Shown here piece by piece: positions 45,293 to 53,820 of a stretch of 64,000 bases of DNA. A program made the position numbers and the translations under genes. Below the pieces are notes generated by a model. That model ran no database searches, was not told where the DNA came from, and worked only from the letters and a program-made list of their open reading frames with translations. Source of the DNA: Pseudomonas versuta (GTDB lineage Bacteria > Pseudomonadota > Gammaproteobacteria > Pseudomonadales > Pseudomonadaceae); NCBI RefSeq assembly GCF_001294575.1, contig NZ_CP012676.1, forward strand, positions 124,001 through 188,000, read 5' to 3'. Every line of letters begins with the position of its first letter. The first letter of the stretch is position 1.

Positions 45293-46026
45293 TAACGCGT
45301 CTCCAAAATCTACGGCACCAAATTGACGGCATAGCTGCCAGGTGTTCCGAGGCATGTTTGAGTCAGGGCCTCGGGTCACTCATGGCCAGGATCGCCATGT
45401 CCGATTCTTCGCAATTTCTTGCAGCTTCAGCGCACGCTCCGACCAGGGCCTTCAGGGTTCATATGAACGCATTTCAGTACCCGGGAGGCAATTCGACTTA
45501 AGGTCTAGAGCGTCCGTTTGTGCAACCAAATCCGTAAGCGGACAGGCTTTCAGTCGTGTGCGCAGTAGCTCGCGACTGTCCTGCTTGGTGGGACTGTTTC
45601 AGACGCTAATGGTGCATGTTCAGACGCAAAACTTTTCATTTGCTCGCCACACTCTTGTGAAGTTGTGAAACCCGTTTTTTTTTCACGCTCTTTTGAAGAC
45701 GTGAACCTCAAAAAAGGGCTGCCGCAAGCCGGCATCTGACCCGTGAATGGCATGCCGCAAACGGCATAACGGGAAAAAAGCAGTGGCCGGCCAATGGCAG
45801 CTCTGGCAGATCGGGTGAAGGCGGTGGTTTACGCAGAGAACAGCAAGCTCGCCAGCTTCACATGATCTGTGTGGGCGACTCTCTGTGGGCGGTGCCGGGG
45901 AGCTAATACAAGCGCATTAGCGGTGCTGCGAGGCCCGATCAGGAGACGTCCTTATAATCGGGGGGAGATTGTAACGAAGAAACGCGGGCAATTGATCCTG
46001 TTAAATGACTTTTATTGGTTCGCCAG
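45293..46026. other. Long intergenic region upstream of mqo
   Basis: About 730 bases with no convincing gene on either strand. It must hold the mqo promoter and leader. T-rich and A-rich runs at about 45668-45680 break the base pattern, but I see no repeat, RNA motif or operator that I can name. Confidence 0.55.
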
Positions 46027-46260
46027 TCAAAGTCCTAACAACGGTTGCACCGCCGAATGCGTTGCACGCGTGGGGATACGGGCGCTGGCGGGTAGTACCT
46101 GGTGTAACCAGTTAAGGCGGATTTCTTTGATTTCGACCCAGCTATCGCCGACGGGTGGTTGTTGGCATTGCTTGAATGCCTGGCAGCGACCCGCGCTGTC
46201 CAGTCGGGCGAAGCTGCGATGCGGGGCAGTAAAACCGAGCAATGACCATAGCCTGTTCAT
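46027..46260 (-). CDS. Small conserved-looking protein of unknown function
   Basis: Predicted protein of 77 residues starting MNRLWSLLGFTAPHRSFARL at ATG 46260, with AGAGGTG upstream. It has no signal peptide; a mixed basic and hydrophobic composition with two Cys is seen. The minus-strand reading has a good start and protein-like composition, whereas an overlapping plus-strand frame (45869-46285) is Arg/Cys-rich and looks like its shadow. I vaguely recall similar Pseudomonas proteins beside mqo, but this is not firm. Confidence 0.55.
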   Translation of the reverse strand: MNRLWSLLGFTAPHRSFARLDSAGRCQAFKQCQQPPVGDSWVEIKEIRLNWLHQVLPASARIPTRATHSAVQPLLGL

Positions 46261-46419
46261 GGGCGGGCACCTCTGGAGTGAGTAAGGCAAACCCTATCTG
46301 GTCGAGGTGACAGCGCCATGTCCAGGCCATGACAAGGGGGTGACAGCAAGCGGCTAGTTAGCGAGCGCAGAGCACCGCTATACTGGCGACCTGTTTTACC
46401 CAGTCCTGGAGAGATGAGC

Positions 46420-47004
46420 ATGTTGCAACGCCTGTTGTTCGGTTTGATTACTGTGACCAGTTTGACTCTGGTCGGCTGTGCCCACAGTCCGCAACAACTC
46501 AGCCCGCAACCCAAGCTGACCGCACAACTGGCGCCAGTGGGTCGTGGTCAGCCGGTGGTGGTGCGTGTGGTGGACGGTCGTCCGGGGCCAACGCTGGGCA
46601 CCCGGGGCGGCATGTACCCTGAGACCAGCGCAATCAGTGTCAGCAGTGCTGATGTGATCCCCAAGCTGCAAGCACAGGCTGAAGCCGCTGTGCGTTTGCT
46701 GGGCTACACGCCTACGTCCAATGCGATGAATGCGCCAACCCTGACCGTCACCCTGGCCGAACTGAAATATCAATCGCCCAAGGACACCATGTACGTCACC
46801 GAGGCTACCATCGGCGCGACATTCCGTTCTGATGTGAAGAATGGCGGCCGTACTTACAGTGGCCGTTACGGCGCGTCGCTGGATCAGCGCTTTGGCATGG
46901 CTCCCAATCAGGAAACCAACACCAAGCTGGTGAGTGATGTACTCAGTGATGCCCTGACCCGAGTGTTTAAAGACCCGACTATTGGTCGTCTGCTCGGCGA
47001 GTAA
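46420..47004 (+). CDS. YajG-family lipoprotein
   Basis: Predicted lipoprotein of 194 residues. The lipobox TLVGC places the lipid on Cys20. Motifs VVVRVVDGRPGPTLGTRGG, TLTVTLAELKY and a C-terminal SDALTRVFKDPTIGRLL match the YajG family of outer-membrane lipoproteins of unknown function. I prefer ATG 46420 to ATG 46414 because GGAGAG then sits six bases upstream rather than touching the codon. A bidirectional terminator follows the stop. Confidence 0.88.
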   Translation: MLQRLLFGLITVTSLTLVGCAHSPQQLSPQPKLTAQLAPVGRGQPVVVRVVDGRPGPTLGTRGGMYPETSAISVSSADVIPKLQAQAEAAVRLLGYTPTSNAMNAPTLTVTLAELKYQSPKDTMYVTEATIGATFRSDVKNGGRTYSGRYGASLDQRFGMAPNQETNTKLVSDVLSDALTRVFKDPTIGRLLGE

Positions 47005-47015
47005 TGGCGGTAAAA

Positions 47016-47050
47016 CAAAAAGCCCGAACTCTGTGAGTTCGGGCTTTTTT
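47016..47050. terminator. Bidirectional terminator after the YajG gene
   Basis: A run, AGCCCGAACT, five-base loop, AGTTCGGGCT, T run. A perfect ten-base stem between convergent genes. Confidence 0.93.
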
Positions 47051-47063
47051 ATGCGCGAAGGCT

Positions 47064-47270
47064 TTAAGCGGCTTCGGCATACAGCTCAAGGCGACTGACG
47101 CCGGTGAGCAAATCCAGTTCGGGCAAGTCGGCATGAGTGTGGCCGCTTAACGCGCAGTAGACCAGCCAGTGGTGGTCCTGAACGTTAAATGCCAGACCTT
47201 CGATCAATGCCTGCTGCTCGTCGCTGGGGGCGATGAGGTAGAGGCGGTCCTGGTTTTCTGCGTGCAACAT
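47064..47270 (-). CDS. Small acidic protein of unknown function
   Basis: Predicted cytoplasmic protein of 68 residues (MLHAENQDRLYLIAPSDEQQ at the start), acidic, with no motif I can name. It has a ribosome-binding GGAGCC just before ATG 47270 and ends close to the shared terminator, which supports expression. Such short proteins between the YajG lipoprotein and the acyltransferase are, as far as I recall, kept in other Pseudomonas. Confidence 0.72.
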   Translation of the reverse strand: MLHAENQDRLYLIAPSDEQQALIEGLAFNVQDHHWLVYCALSGHTHADLPELDLLTGVSRLELYAEAA

Positions 47271-47373
47271 GACAGGCTCCGTGTCGGTGTCGAGGGGCCA
47301 CAGAGTGGCCTCTCAACATGACGATACGGTGACAGCGCAAATTACCCCTGCCTGCAGGCGCAAGCTTTTAAAA

Positions 47374-47399
47374 TCTCGCGAGCAAGCTCGTCCCTACAC
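47374..47399. repeat. Single REP half
   Basis: CTCGCGAGCAAGCTCGTCCCTACA, one arm of the TGTAGG type, 14 bases after the acyltransferase stop. Confidence 0.75.
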
Positions 47400-47412
47400 A
47401 AAGGTGGGGGGG

Positions 47413-48576
47413 TTACAGAGGCAGCCCGGCCTTGACCCGATACTGATTGCGCACCGGCATCGCATACTGCAGCACCAGATACGGGCGGTGCTCTGCCGGG
47501 CAGGCGTCCAGGCGGCGTTGCCATTCCTGTTGGGCCTTTGCCAGCTCCTCTGCCGGGAACACTTGCGCGGCCGGCGGGACCTGCAATTGCGGGTCGGCTT
47601 CGGCCCATTGCGCATACGCCAGGTAATGGGCGGGGAACAGCCGGTAGCCGCTCAGAATATGCCGGTCCATTTCGGTAGCCAGCAATTTGCTGTCCTCGAA
47701 CGGCTCGGTAATCGGCGCCGCAAAGTTCACGTGCACCCGGCCCTTGTAGCCGGTAATGCCGTTGGCAATGCTGGTGTCGTCTTCGCCCGGTGCTTTGCTG
47801 TAAGTGCCCGTGGTGGCGCGGATATACAGCTCGCGAGCCTTGGCCTGGTCACAGGGGTCGTATTCGTAACTGATGGATACCGGGGTCAGGTTCAGCGACT
47901 GAATGACCTCGGCGAACGGTTCGTTTTTGCGACTCATGTGGAACATTTTGAGGATGGCCGAATCAGTACGGTCATCACCGTCCTTGGCGCGGCCTTCAGC
48001 CTGTGCAATCCAGATCGACTGGCAGTCGTTGCGGATTGAATGGTTGATGTAGGCCGACAGCAATTGATACGCCGCCAGCTTTTCACGGCGCCCGGTGATG
48101 GAGCGATGCACGATGAAGCTCTTGTTGAGGCGCATCAGATCGCTGACAAAGGGTTTTTGCAGCAGGTTGTCGCCAATGGCGATCCGCGGCGTAGGCAGGC
48201 CCGCGTGGTAAACCGCATAGTTGACGAAGGCCGGGTCCATCACGATATCGCGGTGGTTGGCCAGAAACAGGTAGGCGTTGCCGGCCTTCAACTGTTCGAC
48301 ACCGGTGTAGGTCACGCCATCGGTCGCATGCTCGATGGTTCGGTCGACATAGACTTCGACCTTGTCCTGCAAGGTGGCGACAGAAGTAACGCTCGCGAAC
48401 TCTTTACGCAGGCGATGCGCTATAAGGGGTTTTAGCAGCCAGCCGAAAGCGCCGGCCAGGCGCGGAAAGCGAAAGTGGGTCAGGATATCTAGAAACGCCT
48501 TGTCGCCGAGCAGCCGGGCCAGCACTGCTGGGACTTCGGCGTCGTCGTAAGGTCGGATGGTATCGAATTCGCCCAT
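47413..48576 (-). CDS. Glycerolphosphate-type acyltransferase
   Basis: Protein of 387 residues with a PlsC-like acyltransferase domain. The NHRDIVMDPAFVNYA segment near residue 135 is the His/Asp catalytic motif, and LNKSFIVHRSITGRREKL and [18 protein letters not shown] are the substrate-binding blocks. Members of this group are annotated as putative 1-acylglycerol-3-phosphate acyltransferases, so a role in phospholipid synthesis or remodelling is likely, though unproven. No clear membrane helix is visible. I chose ATG 48576 as it gives a better ribosome-site distance (AAGAGAG) than ATG 48579. Confidence 0.85.
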   Translation of the reverse strand: MGEFDTIRPYDDAEVPAVLARLLGDKAFLDILTHFRFPRLAGAFGWLLKPLIAHRLRKEFASVTSVATLQDKVEVYVDRTIEHATDGVTYTGVEQLKAGNAYLFLANHRDIVMDPAFVNYAVYHAGLPTPRIAIGDNLLQKPFVSDLMRLNKSFIVHRSITGRREKLAAYQLLSAYINHSIRNDCQSIWIAQAEGRAKDGDDRTDSAILKMFHMSRKNEPFAEVIQSLNLTPVSISYEYDPCDQAKARELYIRATTGTYSKAPGEDDTSIANGITGYKGRVHVNFAAPITEPFEDSKLLATEMDRHILSGYRLFPAHYLAYAQWAEADPQLQVPPAAQVFPAEELAKAQQEWQRRLDACPAEHRPYLVLQYAMPVRNQYRVKAGLPL

Positions 48577-48683
48577 CATGCTCTCTTGTTGGAAACGGCT
48601 AGGGTTAGTACACAGGGCAGGACAAAAATAATAGCCCTGCAAATAGACGGCGATTATACGCACAAGTCACTCTGGAGACCGCG

Positions 48684-48866
48684 ATGCTTGAGACTGAACA
48701 CTACGATTGCCCTTATTGCGGTGAGCAGGCAGAAGCCGTGCTCGACCTCTCGGGTGGTGATCAGACCTATGTTGAAGATTGCCCTGTGTGTTGCCGGCCG
48801 ATTGTGTTCCATCTTCAAACCGACGGTCATGAATGGATGCTTGATGTACGCAGCGAGAACGAGTGA
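48684..48866 (+). CDS. CPXCG-type cysteine-rich small protein
   Basis: Protein of 60 residues with two zinc-knuckle-like pairs, CPYCG (residues 9-13) and CPVCC (33-37), plus acidic residues between. It fits the CPXCG-motif family, probably binding one zinc, role unknown. It is followed by the DUF2007 gene after 3-12 bases, a pairing that suggests a shared task. Confidence 0.85.
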   Translation: MLETEHYDCPYCGEQAEAVLDLSGGDQTYVEDCPVCCRPIVFHLQTDGHEWMLDVRSENE

Positions 48867-48878
48867 CGGGTGACCACC

Positions 48879-49139
48879 ATGCGACGCATCTACGAGCCGC
48901 AGAATCTGATGGAAGCCGAGCTATTGCTGGGCATGCTTGCCAGCGAAGGTGTTGAGGCCCGGCTCGACGGGCGTGATCTGGTTGGGGGGACCGGCGAGTT
49001 GCCGGCCCTCGGGTTGCTGGGTTTGACGGTGGCCGATGATCAGGCGCAATACGCGCGGGAGTTGATCGATGCGTACAATGCGGCGTCACCCGTGGCGGGC
49101 GATGAGCCCGAAAGCTTCCCGGATGTACTGGTCTGCTGA
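48879..49139 (+). CDS. DUF2007-family small protein
   Basis: Protein of 86 residues. The pattern RIYEPQNLMEAELLLGMLAS...GVEARLDG followed by GLTVADDQAQYARELI fits DUF2007, a ferredoxin-like fold related to the PII-type signalling proteins and annotated as putative signal transducer. I prefer ATG 48879, with GGGTGA upstream; a GTG at 48870 would add three residues. It follows the CPXCG gene closely. Confidence 0.82.
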   Translation: MRRIYEPQNLMEAELLLGMLASEGVEARLDGRDLVGGTGELPALGLLGLTVADDQAQYARELIDAYNAASPVAGDEPESFPDVLVC

Positions 49140-49188
49140 TCAGTGAGTGTTTTTTTACCGCATCTATATAGAAGAGTTGTGCTGCCCC

Positions 49189-49815
49189 ATGTGTGGACGT
49201 TTTGCCCTGTTTCGTTGGAACCCTGCGTTTGCAGCCTTGCCCGGCTTTCCGGCCGATCAGCAGGCCCAGTGGAACATTTCACCCAATGACTCGGTGTTGA
49301 TCCTGCGTGCAGGTGCCGAGCCTGGTCAGCGTGAACTGGCGCGGGCGCGATGGGGGTTGACCCCGGCGTGGCTGACCGACCTGTCGCGCACCCCGGCCCA
49401 TGCCCGGGCCGAAACCGTGGCCGAGCAACCGATGTTTCGCGATGCCTTGCGCCAGCGACGCTGCCTGATCCCGGCCAACGGTTTTTACGAATGGCGAGGT
49501 ACTACGCGTAAACGCCCCTATTGGCTGACGCCGGGGGAGGGCGCTTCGCTGTTTTTTGCCGGCATCTGGGAGGCCTACCCGGTTCAGGGGCATGTGTGGC
49601 TCAGTACTGCGGTGATTACTCAGGCTGCCGCCAGCCAGCGCCGTCCGCTGATTCTGGATGAGGCCGGGCAACAGGCCTGGCTCGATCCTGAAACCCCGCT
49701 GCAAGTACTCCAGGCATTGCTTGCCAGCCCGCAGATGCCATTGCGTGAACGGCCGCTGGCCAATCTGGTCAATGATCCAAAACTCAATGCACCCGAGTGC
49801 CTGACACCGGGTTGA
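49189..49815 (+). CDS. SRAP-domain abasic-site protein (YedK/HMCES type)
   Basis: Protein of 208 residues that crosslinks to abasic sites in single-stranded DNA. The start MCGRFALF gives the catalytic Cys2 after removal of Met, and the conserved NISPNDSVLILRA, ARAETVAEQPMFR and RRCLIPANGFYEW blocks (with the family Asn and Glu) and AVITQAA-S-RR segment follow. I start at ATG 49189 because the thiol must be N-terminal; an upstream ATG-like codon at 49147 would put 14 extra residues before it. It precedes an M48 protease gene by 34 bases. Confidence 0.92.
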   Translation: MCGRFALFRWNPAFAALPGFPADQQAQWNISPNDSVLILRAGAEPGQRELARARWGLTPAWLTDLSRTPAHARAETVAEQPMFRDALRQRRCLIPANGFYEWRGTTRKRPYWLTPGEGASLFFAGIWEAYPVQGHVWLSTAVITQAAASQRRPLILDEAGQQAWLDPETPLQVLQALLASPQMPLRERPLANLVNDPKLNAPECLTPG

Positions 49816-49849
49816 GATACGATGCGGGCCATCTTTATGGAGAGTTTCG

Positions 49850-50668
49850 ATGGGTAAGTTAGCGGTAGTGTGCGCGGTGGGCGCCGGGGTATTGCTCGCA
49901 GGTTGCCAGGCAGTAAATACCACCAGTGGTGGCGCGGTAGGGATTGAACGCAAGCAGTACATGTTCAGCATGCTGTCGAGCCAGCAAGTGGATCAGATGT
50001 ATGCGCAGTCCTACCAGCAGACCGTCTCAGAGGCGAACAGCAAAGGTGCACTGGACAAGACCAGCGCCAACGCCAAGCGTTTGCAGGCCATTGCCAACCG
50101 CCTGATTGCCCAGGCCCCGGTTTTTCGCCCGGATGCCGCGCAATGGAACTGGGAAGTCAATCTGGTCAAGAGCGACGAACTCAACGCCAACTGCGGCCCT
50201 GGCGGCAAGATCATCTTCTATAGCGGGATCATTGATCAGCTCAAGCTCAGTGACGACGAAATCGCTGCGATCATGGGGCACGAAATTGCCCACGCCTTGC
50301 GTGAGCACGGGCGCGAATCCATGTCCAAAGCCTATGGTGTCGAGATTGCCAAGCAGGGCGCAGGCGCATTGTTGGGGTTGGGGCAGGACAGCCTGCAACT
50401 GGCCGATACAGTGGTCAACTACAGCCTGACGTTGCCCAATAGCCGCAGTAATGAAAACGAAGCCGATCTGATTGGCCTGGAACTGGCTGCCAGGGCGGGC
50501 TACAACCCGAATGCGGCGATTACCCTGTGGCAGAAAATGGCCAAGGAATCCCAAGACGCGCCGCCTGAATTCATGAGCACTCACCCGGCCTCCAGCAGTC
50601 GTATTGCCGCCTTGCAAGCCGCTATCCCCAAAGTGCTGCCCTTGTACGAGCAAGCGCCGAAGACCTGA
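49850..50668 (+). CDS. M48 metalloprotease lipoprotein (LoiP/BepA-like)
   Basis: Lipoprotein of 272 residues with a lipobox LLAGC (Cys19) and a zinc-protease motif HEIAH at 144-148 in IMGHEIAHALREH; the third ligand is in the NENEADLIGLELAARAGY segment. Proteases of this group in the periplasm act in outer-membrane quality control. The Ser/Asn-rich stretch at 30-60 links to the lipid anchor. GGAGAG precedes ATG 49850. Two REP pairs follow the stop. Confidence 0.93.
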   Translation: MGKLAVVCAVGAGVLLAGCQAVNTTSGGAVGIERKQYMFSMLSSQQVDQMYAQSYQQTVSEANSKGALDKTSANAKRLQAIANRLIAQAPVFRPDAAQWNWEVNLVKSDELNANCGPGGKIIFYSGIIDQLKLSDDEIAAIMGHEIAHALREHGRESMSKAYGVEIAKQGAGALLGLGQDSLQLADTVVNYSLTLPNSRSNENEADLIGLELAARAGYNPNAAITLWQKMAKESQDAPPEFMSTHPASSSRIAALQAAIPKVLPLYEQAPKT

Positions 50669-50690
50669 TAAGGTTCAGGCCGGGCTTTCT

Positions 50691-50779
50691 CTGCAGGAGT
50701 CTGGCTAGCCAACGATTGTATCCATGCGGTTAGACAGTCAGACCGCAGTGTTCGCATCGCTGGCAAGCCAGCTCCCACA
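50691..50779. repeat. REP pair
   Basis: CTGCAGGAGTCTGGCTAGCC on the left (worn) and CTGGCAAGCCAGCTCCCACA on the right, following the M48 protease gene. Confidence 0.8.
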
Positions 50780-50817
50780 ATTGAGAGATTGCAGCAAGGT
50801 TTCGACCGGGCTTTGCT

Positions 50818-50884
50818 TGTGGGAGCCTGGCTCGCCAGCGATTGCATGGATGGGGTCTGCATCGCTGGCAAGTCAGTTCCTGCT
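50818..50884. repeat. REP pair
   Basis: TGTGGGAGCCTGGCTCGCCAG and CTGGCAAGTCAGTTCCTGC form a second pair 38 bases after the first, in tandem between convergent genes. Confidence 0.8.
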
Positions 50885-50898
50885 GCAATCAGTGGCCG

Positions 50899-51483
50899 TT
50901 ACACCCAGCCACTGATAGCCATGGCCTTGTACACCGCCACTATCGCCAGCACGAAGAACGCAGTCGCGGCCAGTCGGCGGATCAGGGTCAGCGGCAGTTT
51001 GTCGGCCGCAAAGTTACCCGCCAATACCACCGGCACGTTGGCAATCAGCATGCCCAGGGTGGTGCCGATAATCACCAGCCACAGATCCGGGTATTGCGCA
51101 GCCAGCATCACGGTAGCCACCTGGGTCTTGTCACCCATTTCAGCGATGAAGAAGGTAATCAGGGTGGTGATGAAAGGGCCGTACTTGCGAGCTGTACTGG
51201 CCTCATCGTCGTCCATCTTGTCCGGGACCAGGGTCCACAGCGCCGTGGCGGTGAAGCTCGCGGCGAGCACCCAGTGCAACATCACATCGGTGAAGAACGT
51301 GCTGAACCAGGCGCCCACGGCACCGGCTGCCGCATGGTTGGCGAGGGTCGCCACCACGATGCCGGCGATGATCGGCCAGGGTTTGCGAAACCGTGCGGCG
51401 AGAATGAGCGCGAGCAGTTGCGTCTTGTCACCGATTTCGGCCAAGGCAACGATTGCGGTAGGAACGAGTAAGGAATCAAGCAT
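50899..51483 (-). CDS. TMEM165/GDT1-family manganese exporter
   Basis: Membrane protein of 194 residues with two similar halves of three helices each. Each half has the family motif E-x-G-D-K-T: LAEIGDKTQLLAL near residue 15 and IAEMGDKTQVATV near 110. GDT1 proteins transport Mn2+ (and Ca2+ in eukaryotes) by exchange; bacterial members protect against excess Mn. The manganese-type riboswitch just upstream supports this. The start is placed at ATG 51483 (second of two adjacent ATG). The first Met-Leu, then the hydrophobic segment, fits the family. Confidence 0.92.
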   Translation of the reverse strand: MLDSLLVPTAIVALAEIGDKTQLLALILAARFRKPWPIIAGIVVATLANHAAAGAVGAWFSTFFTDVMLHWVLAASFTATALWTLVPDKMDDDEASTARKYGPFITTLITFFIAEMGDKTQVATVMLAAQYPDLWLVIIGTTLGMLIANVPVVLAGNFAADKLPLTLIRRLAATAFFVLAIVAVYKAMAISGWV

Positions 51484-51557
51484 CATCAGGTAGTTTTCCA
51501 GGGGCGGGTCGACACGGCTATGACACGTACAGCCTCCCCGCCCCGGGTAAGGTGTTC

Positions 51558-51692
51558 GTGTCATAGGTCTTGTCAAACCCCGGTCCGTCTGTGCGGACAC
51601 CTGGGTCGCATGCACCATGGTCTGTTGACCAAGTATGTTGACGCATGCCGGACGAGCGCGGTGCTCGTGGGAGACTACTCCCCTAGGACGGA
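51558..51692 (-). promoter_or_regulatory. yybP-ykoY manganese riboswitch
   Basis: On the minus strand, 5' CCTAGGGGAGTAG with the core GGGGAGTAG (51683-51675) begins the element, and CAAGACCTATG (from 51572) closes it, with GC-rich hairpin arms between. These two conserved strands are the hallmark of the yybP-ykoY RNA family, which senses Mn2+. It lies about 75 bases upstream of the TMEM165/GDT1 gene on the same strand, so Mn2+ binding should turn on the exporter. Confidence 0.82.
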
Positions 51693-51745
51693 GCGGATTC
51701 TGCCTAGGCAAATCCGATCCGGCAAGCCCTTATTTTGCTTTTCTG

Positions 51746-52744
51746 TCAGCGGCGTTTGGCGCTGTAAATCCGGAAACCCTGGCCTTGCGCCTTGACCGTA
51801 CAGTGCCCGAACTGCTCTTCGATCAGTGGCTGGTAGCGCAGGAAGCTATTGGCCACAAGACGAAGTTCGCCACCCGTTTTCAGATGTTTGACTGCTTTTT
51901 GCAGCAGGTTTTCTGTGGCGTGGTAATCGGTATGGACTCCGACGTGAAACGGCGGATTACTCAGGATCGAGTTCAGCCCCATCGGCGCCGCATCAATCCC
52001 GTCTCCGGTAATGACCTCGGCTTCCAGACCGTTCGCGGCGAGGGTCAGACGACTGCTGGCGGTGGCAAAGGCATCCACATCGAGCAAGGTGACGGTGTTG
52101 TGCGGGTAGCGCCGCTTGACTGCCGCACCCAGCACCCCGGCGCCGCAGCCGAAGTCCAGCACGTGGCCGCTGGGCAGTTTGTCCAGGTGTTCCAGCAGCA
52201 GGGCACTGCCTCGGTCCAGACGGCCATGGCTGAACACGCCCGGCAGGCTGACAACTTTCAACGGGCCTTCGGCCAGCGGCAACTCGTAATGCTGGGCGAG
52301 GTCGGCGAGCACAGGAGCTGTTGGCGCATTGAGCACCGTGACTTGCCACAACTGGCAGTGGCGCGCGCTGTCGAGCTTGCGCGGCTTGCCAAACGGGATC
52401 AGCTGTTTGGATGCGCCTTCGATGCCGCCCTTCTTTTCACCCACCAGAAAGACGTCCGCGCCGGGCAGGCGGGCCGCCACAGCGTTGAGCAGATAATCGG
52501 CCAGTTCCTTGGACTTGGGCAGAAACACCACGGCGGTATCGAACGCGCGCTCTGGCAGTTCAATGCCGAAATGCACGCGTCCTTCAAAGCGGGCATCGAG
52601 GGTGGCCTGGTCGCCAGCGTGCCAGCACCAGCCATGGGCATTTGGCAGTTCGCCGAGCAATTCGTCAGCCGGCAAACCTACCAACAGCAACGAGCCTTGA
52701 AAGTATTCAGGCTGACGAAGCAGTACTTCACTGCGCGGATCCAT
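51746..52744 (-). CDS. rsmC: 16S rRNA m2G1207 methyltransferase RsmC
   Basis: SAM-dependent methyltransferase of 332 residues with a catalytic NPPFH motif near residue 265 ([14 protein letters not shown]) and a SAM-binding [11 protein letters not shown] segment ([12 protein letters not shown]) near 200. The N-terminal half is a degenerate copy of the same fold, as in RsmC. It modifies guanine 1207 in helix 34 of 16S rRNA. It starts at ATG 52744 and ends 54 bases before the riboswitch of the next gene. Together with the next upstream dehydrogenase gene it may form an operon. Confidence 0.92.
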   Translation of the reverse strand: MDPRSEVLLRQPEYFQGSLLLVGLPADELLGELPNAHGWCWHAGDQATLDARFEGRVHFGIELPERAFDTAVVFLPKSKELADYLLNAVAARLPGADVFLVGEKKGGIEGASKQLIPFGKPRKLDSARHCQLWQVTVLNAPTAPVLADLAQHYELPLAEGPLKVVSLPGVFSHGRLDRGSALLLEHLDKLPSGHVLDFGCGAGVLGAAVKRRYPHNTVTLLDVDAFATASSRLTLAANGLEAEVITGDGIDAAPMGLNSILSNPPFHVGVHTDYHATENLLQKAVKHLKTGGELRLVANSFLRYQPLIEEQFGHCTVKAQGQGFRIYSAKRR

Positions 52745-52774
52745 AATCTGCTCCTCAAAAAGGGCCGCAGTCTA

Positions 52775-53740
52775 TCAATTGACGACCCGCAGCGCTGTAC
52801 CGTTGAAGAAGGCTTTGGCGTTTTGCGCCAGTTGGCCGACGATTCGCTGGCGTGCTTCGCGGCTGCCCCAGGCGCTGTGCGGGGTAATGATCAGGCGCGG
52901 GATGTCATCGGCCAGCAGCGGATTGCCGTCGCGTGGCGGTTCAACGCTCAGCACGTCCGTGGCCGCACCGCCTAAATGTCCACTGCGCAGGGCATCGGCC
53001 AGGGCTTGTTCATCAATCATGCCGCCGCGGGCGGTGTTGACCACGAACGCTCCCGGCTTGAGCAGGGCCAGTTCACGGGCGCCGATAAAGTTGCGCGTGT
53101 GTTCGTTGAGCGGGCAGTGAAAAGTCAGGGCGTCGACCTGTGGCAGCAGTTCATCCAGTGGCAGACGGTCTGCACGGGCCGGGCGACCGGGGATCTGGCC
53201 CAGCAAGACGCGCATGCCGAATGCTTCGGCCAGCCGGGCCACAGCGCTGCCCAGCTCACCGTGACCGAACAGGCCCAGGGTCTTGCCCTCGAGTTCGACA
53301 ATCGGGAAGTCCAGCAAGCAGAACTGACTGGCCTGCTGCCACTGCCCCGCAGTCACGGCTTTGTTGTAGTCGACAAGGCGGGTGGCCAGCGCCAGCAACA
53401 TCCCCAGAGTGTGCTGGGCCACCGAGGGCGTGCCATAACCCTGGCAGTTGGCGACGGTAATGCCCAGGGCGCGGGCCGCTTGCAGGTCAACGTTATTGGT
53501 GCCGGTGGCCGCAACCAGAATCAGCTTCAGTTCGGGGCAGGCCGCGAGAGTCCGCGCGTTGAGCAGGATTTTGTTGCTGATGGCCACGCTGGCGCCTTGC
53601 AGACGCTCGATCACGTTATCGGCGTCGGTGTCCGACCACAGCTGCAATTCACTGAAACACTGGCGCAGATGGGCAAGGTCGAGGTCGCCCAGGTCCAGTG
53701 AAGTGTGATCCAGGAATACTGCGCGCTGAGTGTTCGTCAT
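52775..53740 (-). CDS. D-2-hydroxyacid dehydrogenase (glycerate dehydrogenase-like)
   Basis: NAD(P)-dependent oxidoreductase of 321 residues. The nucleotide-binding motif is GLFGHGELGSAVARLAEAFG (GxGxxG) near 150, the catalytic Arg is in VNTARGGMID, and the His in HSAWGSREARQRI, with an acidic partner between. Members include hydroxypyruvate/glycerate dehydrogenase (HprA), glyoxylate reductase and lactate dehydrogenases; substrate is uncertain. The ATG at 53740 is preferred over TTG 53743. It is divergent from the LysE gene. Confidence 0.88.
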   Translation of the reverse strand: MTNTQRAVFLDHTSLDLGDLDLAHLRQCFSELQLWSDTDADNVIERLQGASVAISNKILLNARTLAACPELKLILVAATGTNNVDLQAARALGITVANCQGYGTPSVAQHTLGMLLALATRLVDYNKAVTAGQWQQASQFCLLDFPIVELEGKTLGLFGHGELGSAVARLAEAFGMRVLLGQIPGRPARADRLPLDELLPQVDALTFHCPLNEHTRNFIGARELALLKPGAFVVNTARGGMIDEQALADALRSGHLGGAATDVLSVEPPRDGNPLLADDIPRLIITPHSAWGSREARQRIVGQLAQNAKAFFNGTALRVVN

Positions 53741-53820
53741 CAACTGTACCTTTTGTGCTGTCGAGTGAAGGCGTAATGTGGCGAGCCTAACAGAAGAAAC
53801 AATTTGTAATGGAGCCGTGC

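Noticed and set aside
45869..46285. Plus-strand 138-codon frame
   Set aside because: Arg/Cys/Ser-rich with no good ribosome site; the opposite strand gives a more protein-like 77-residue product.
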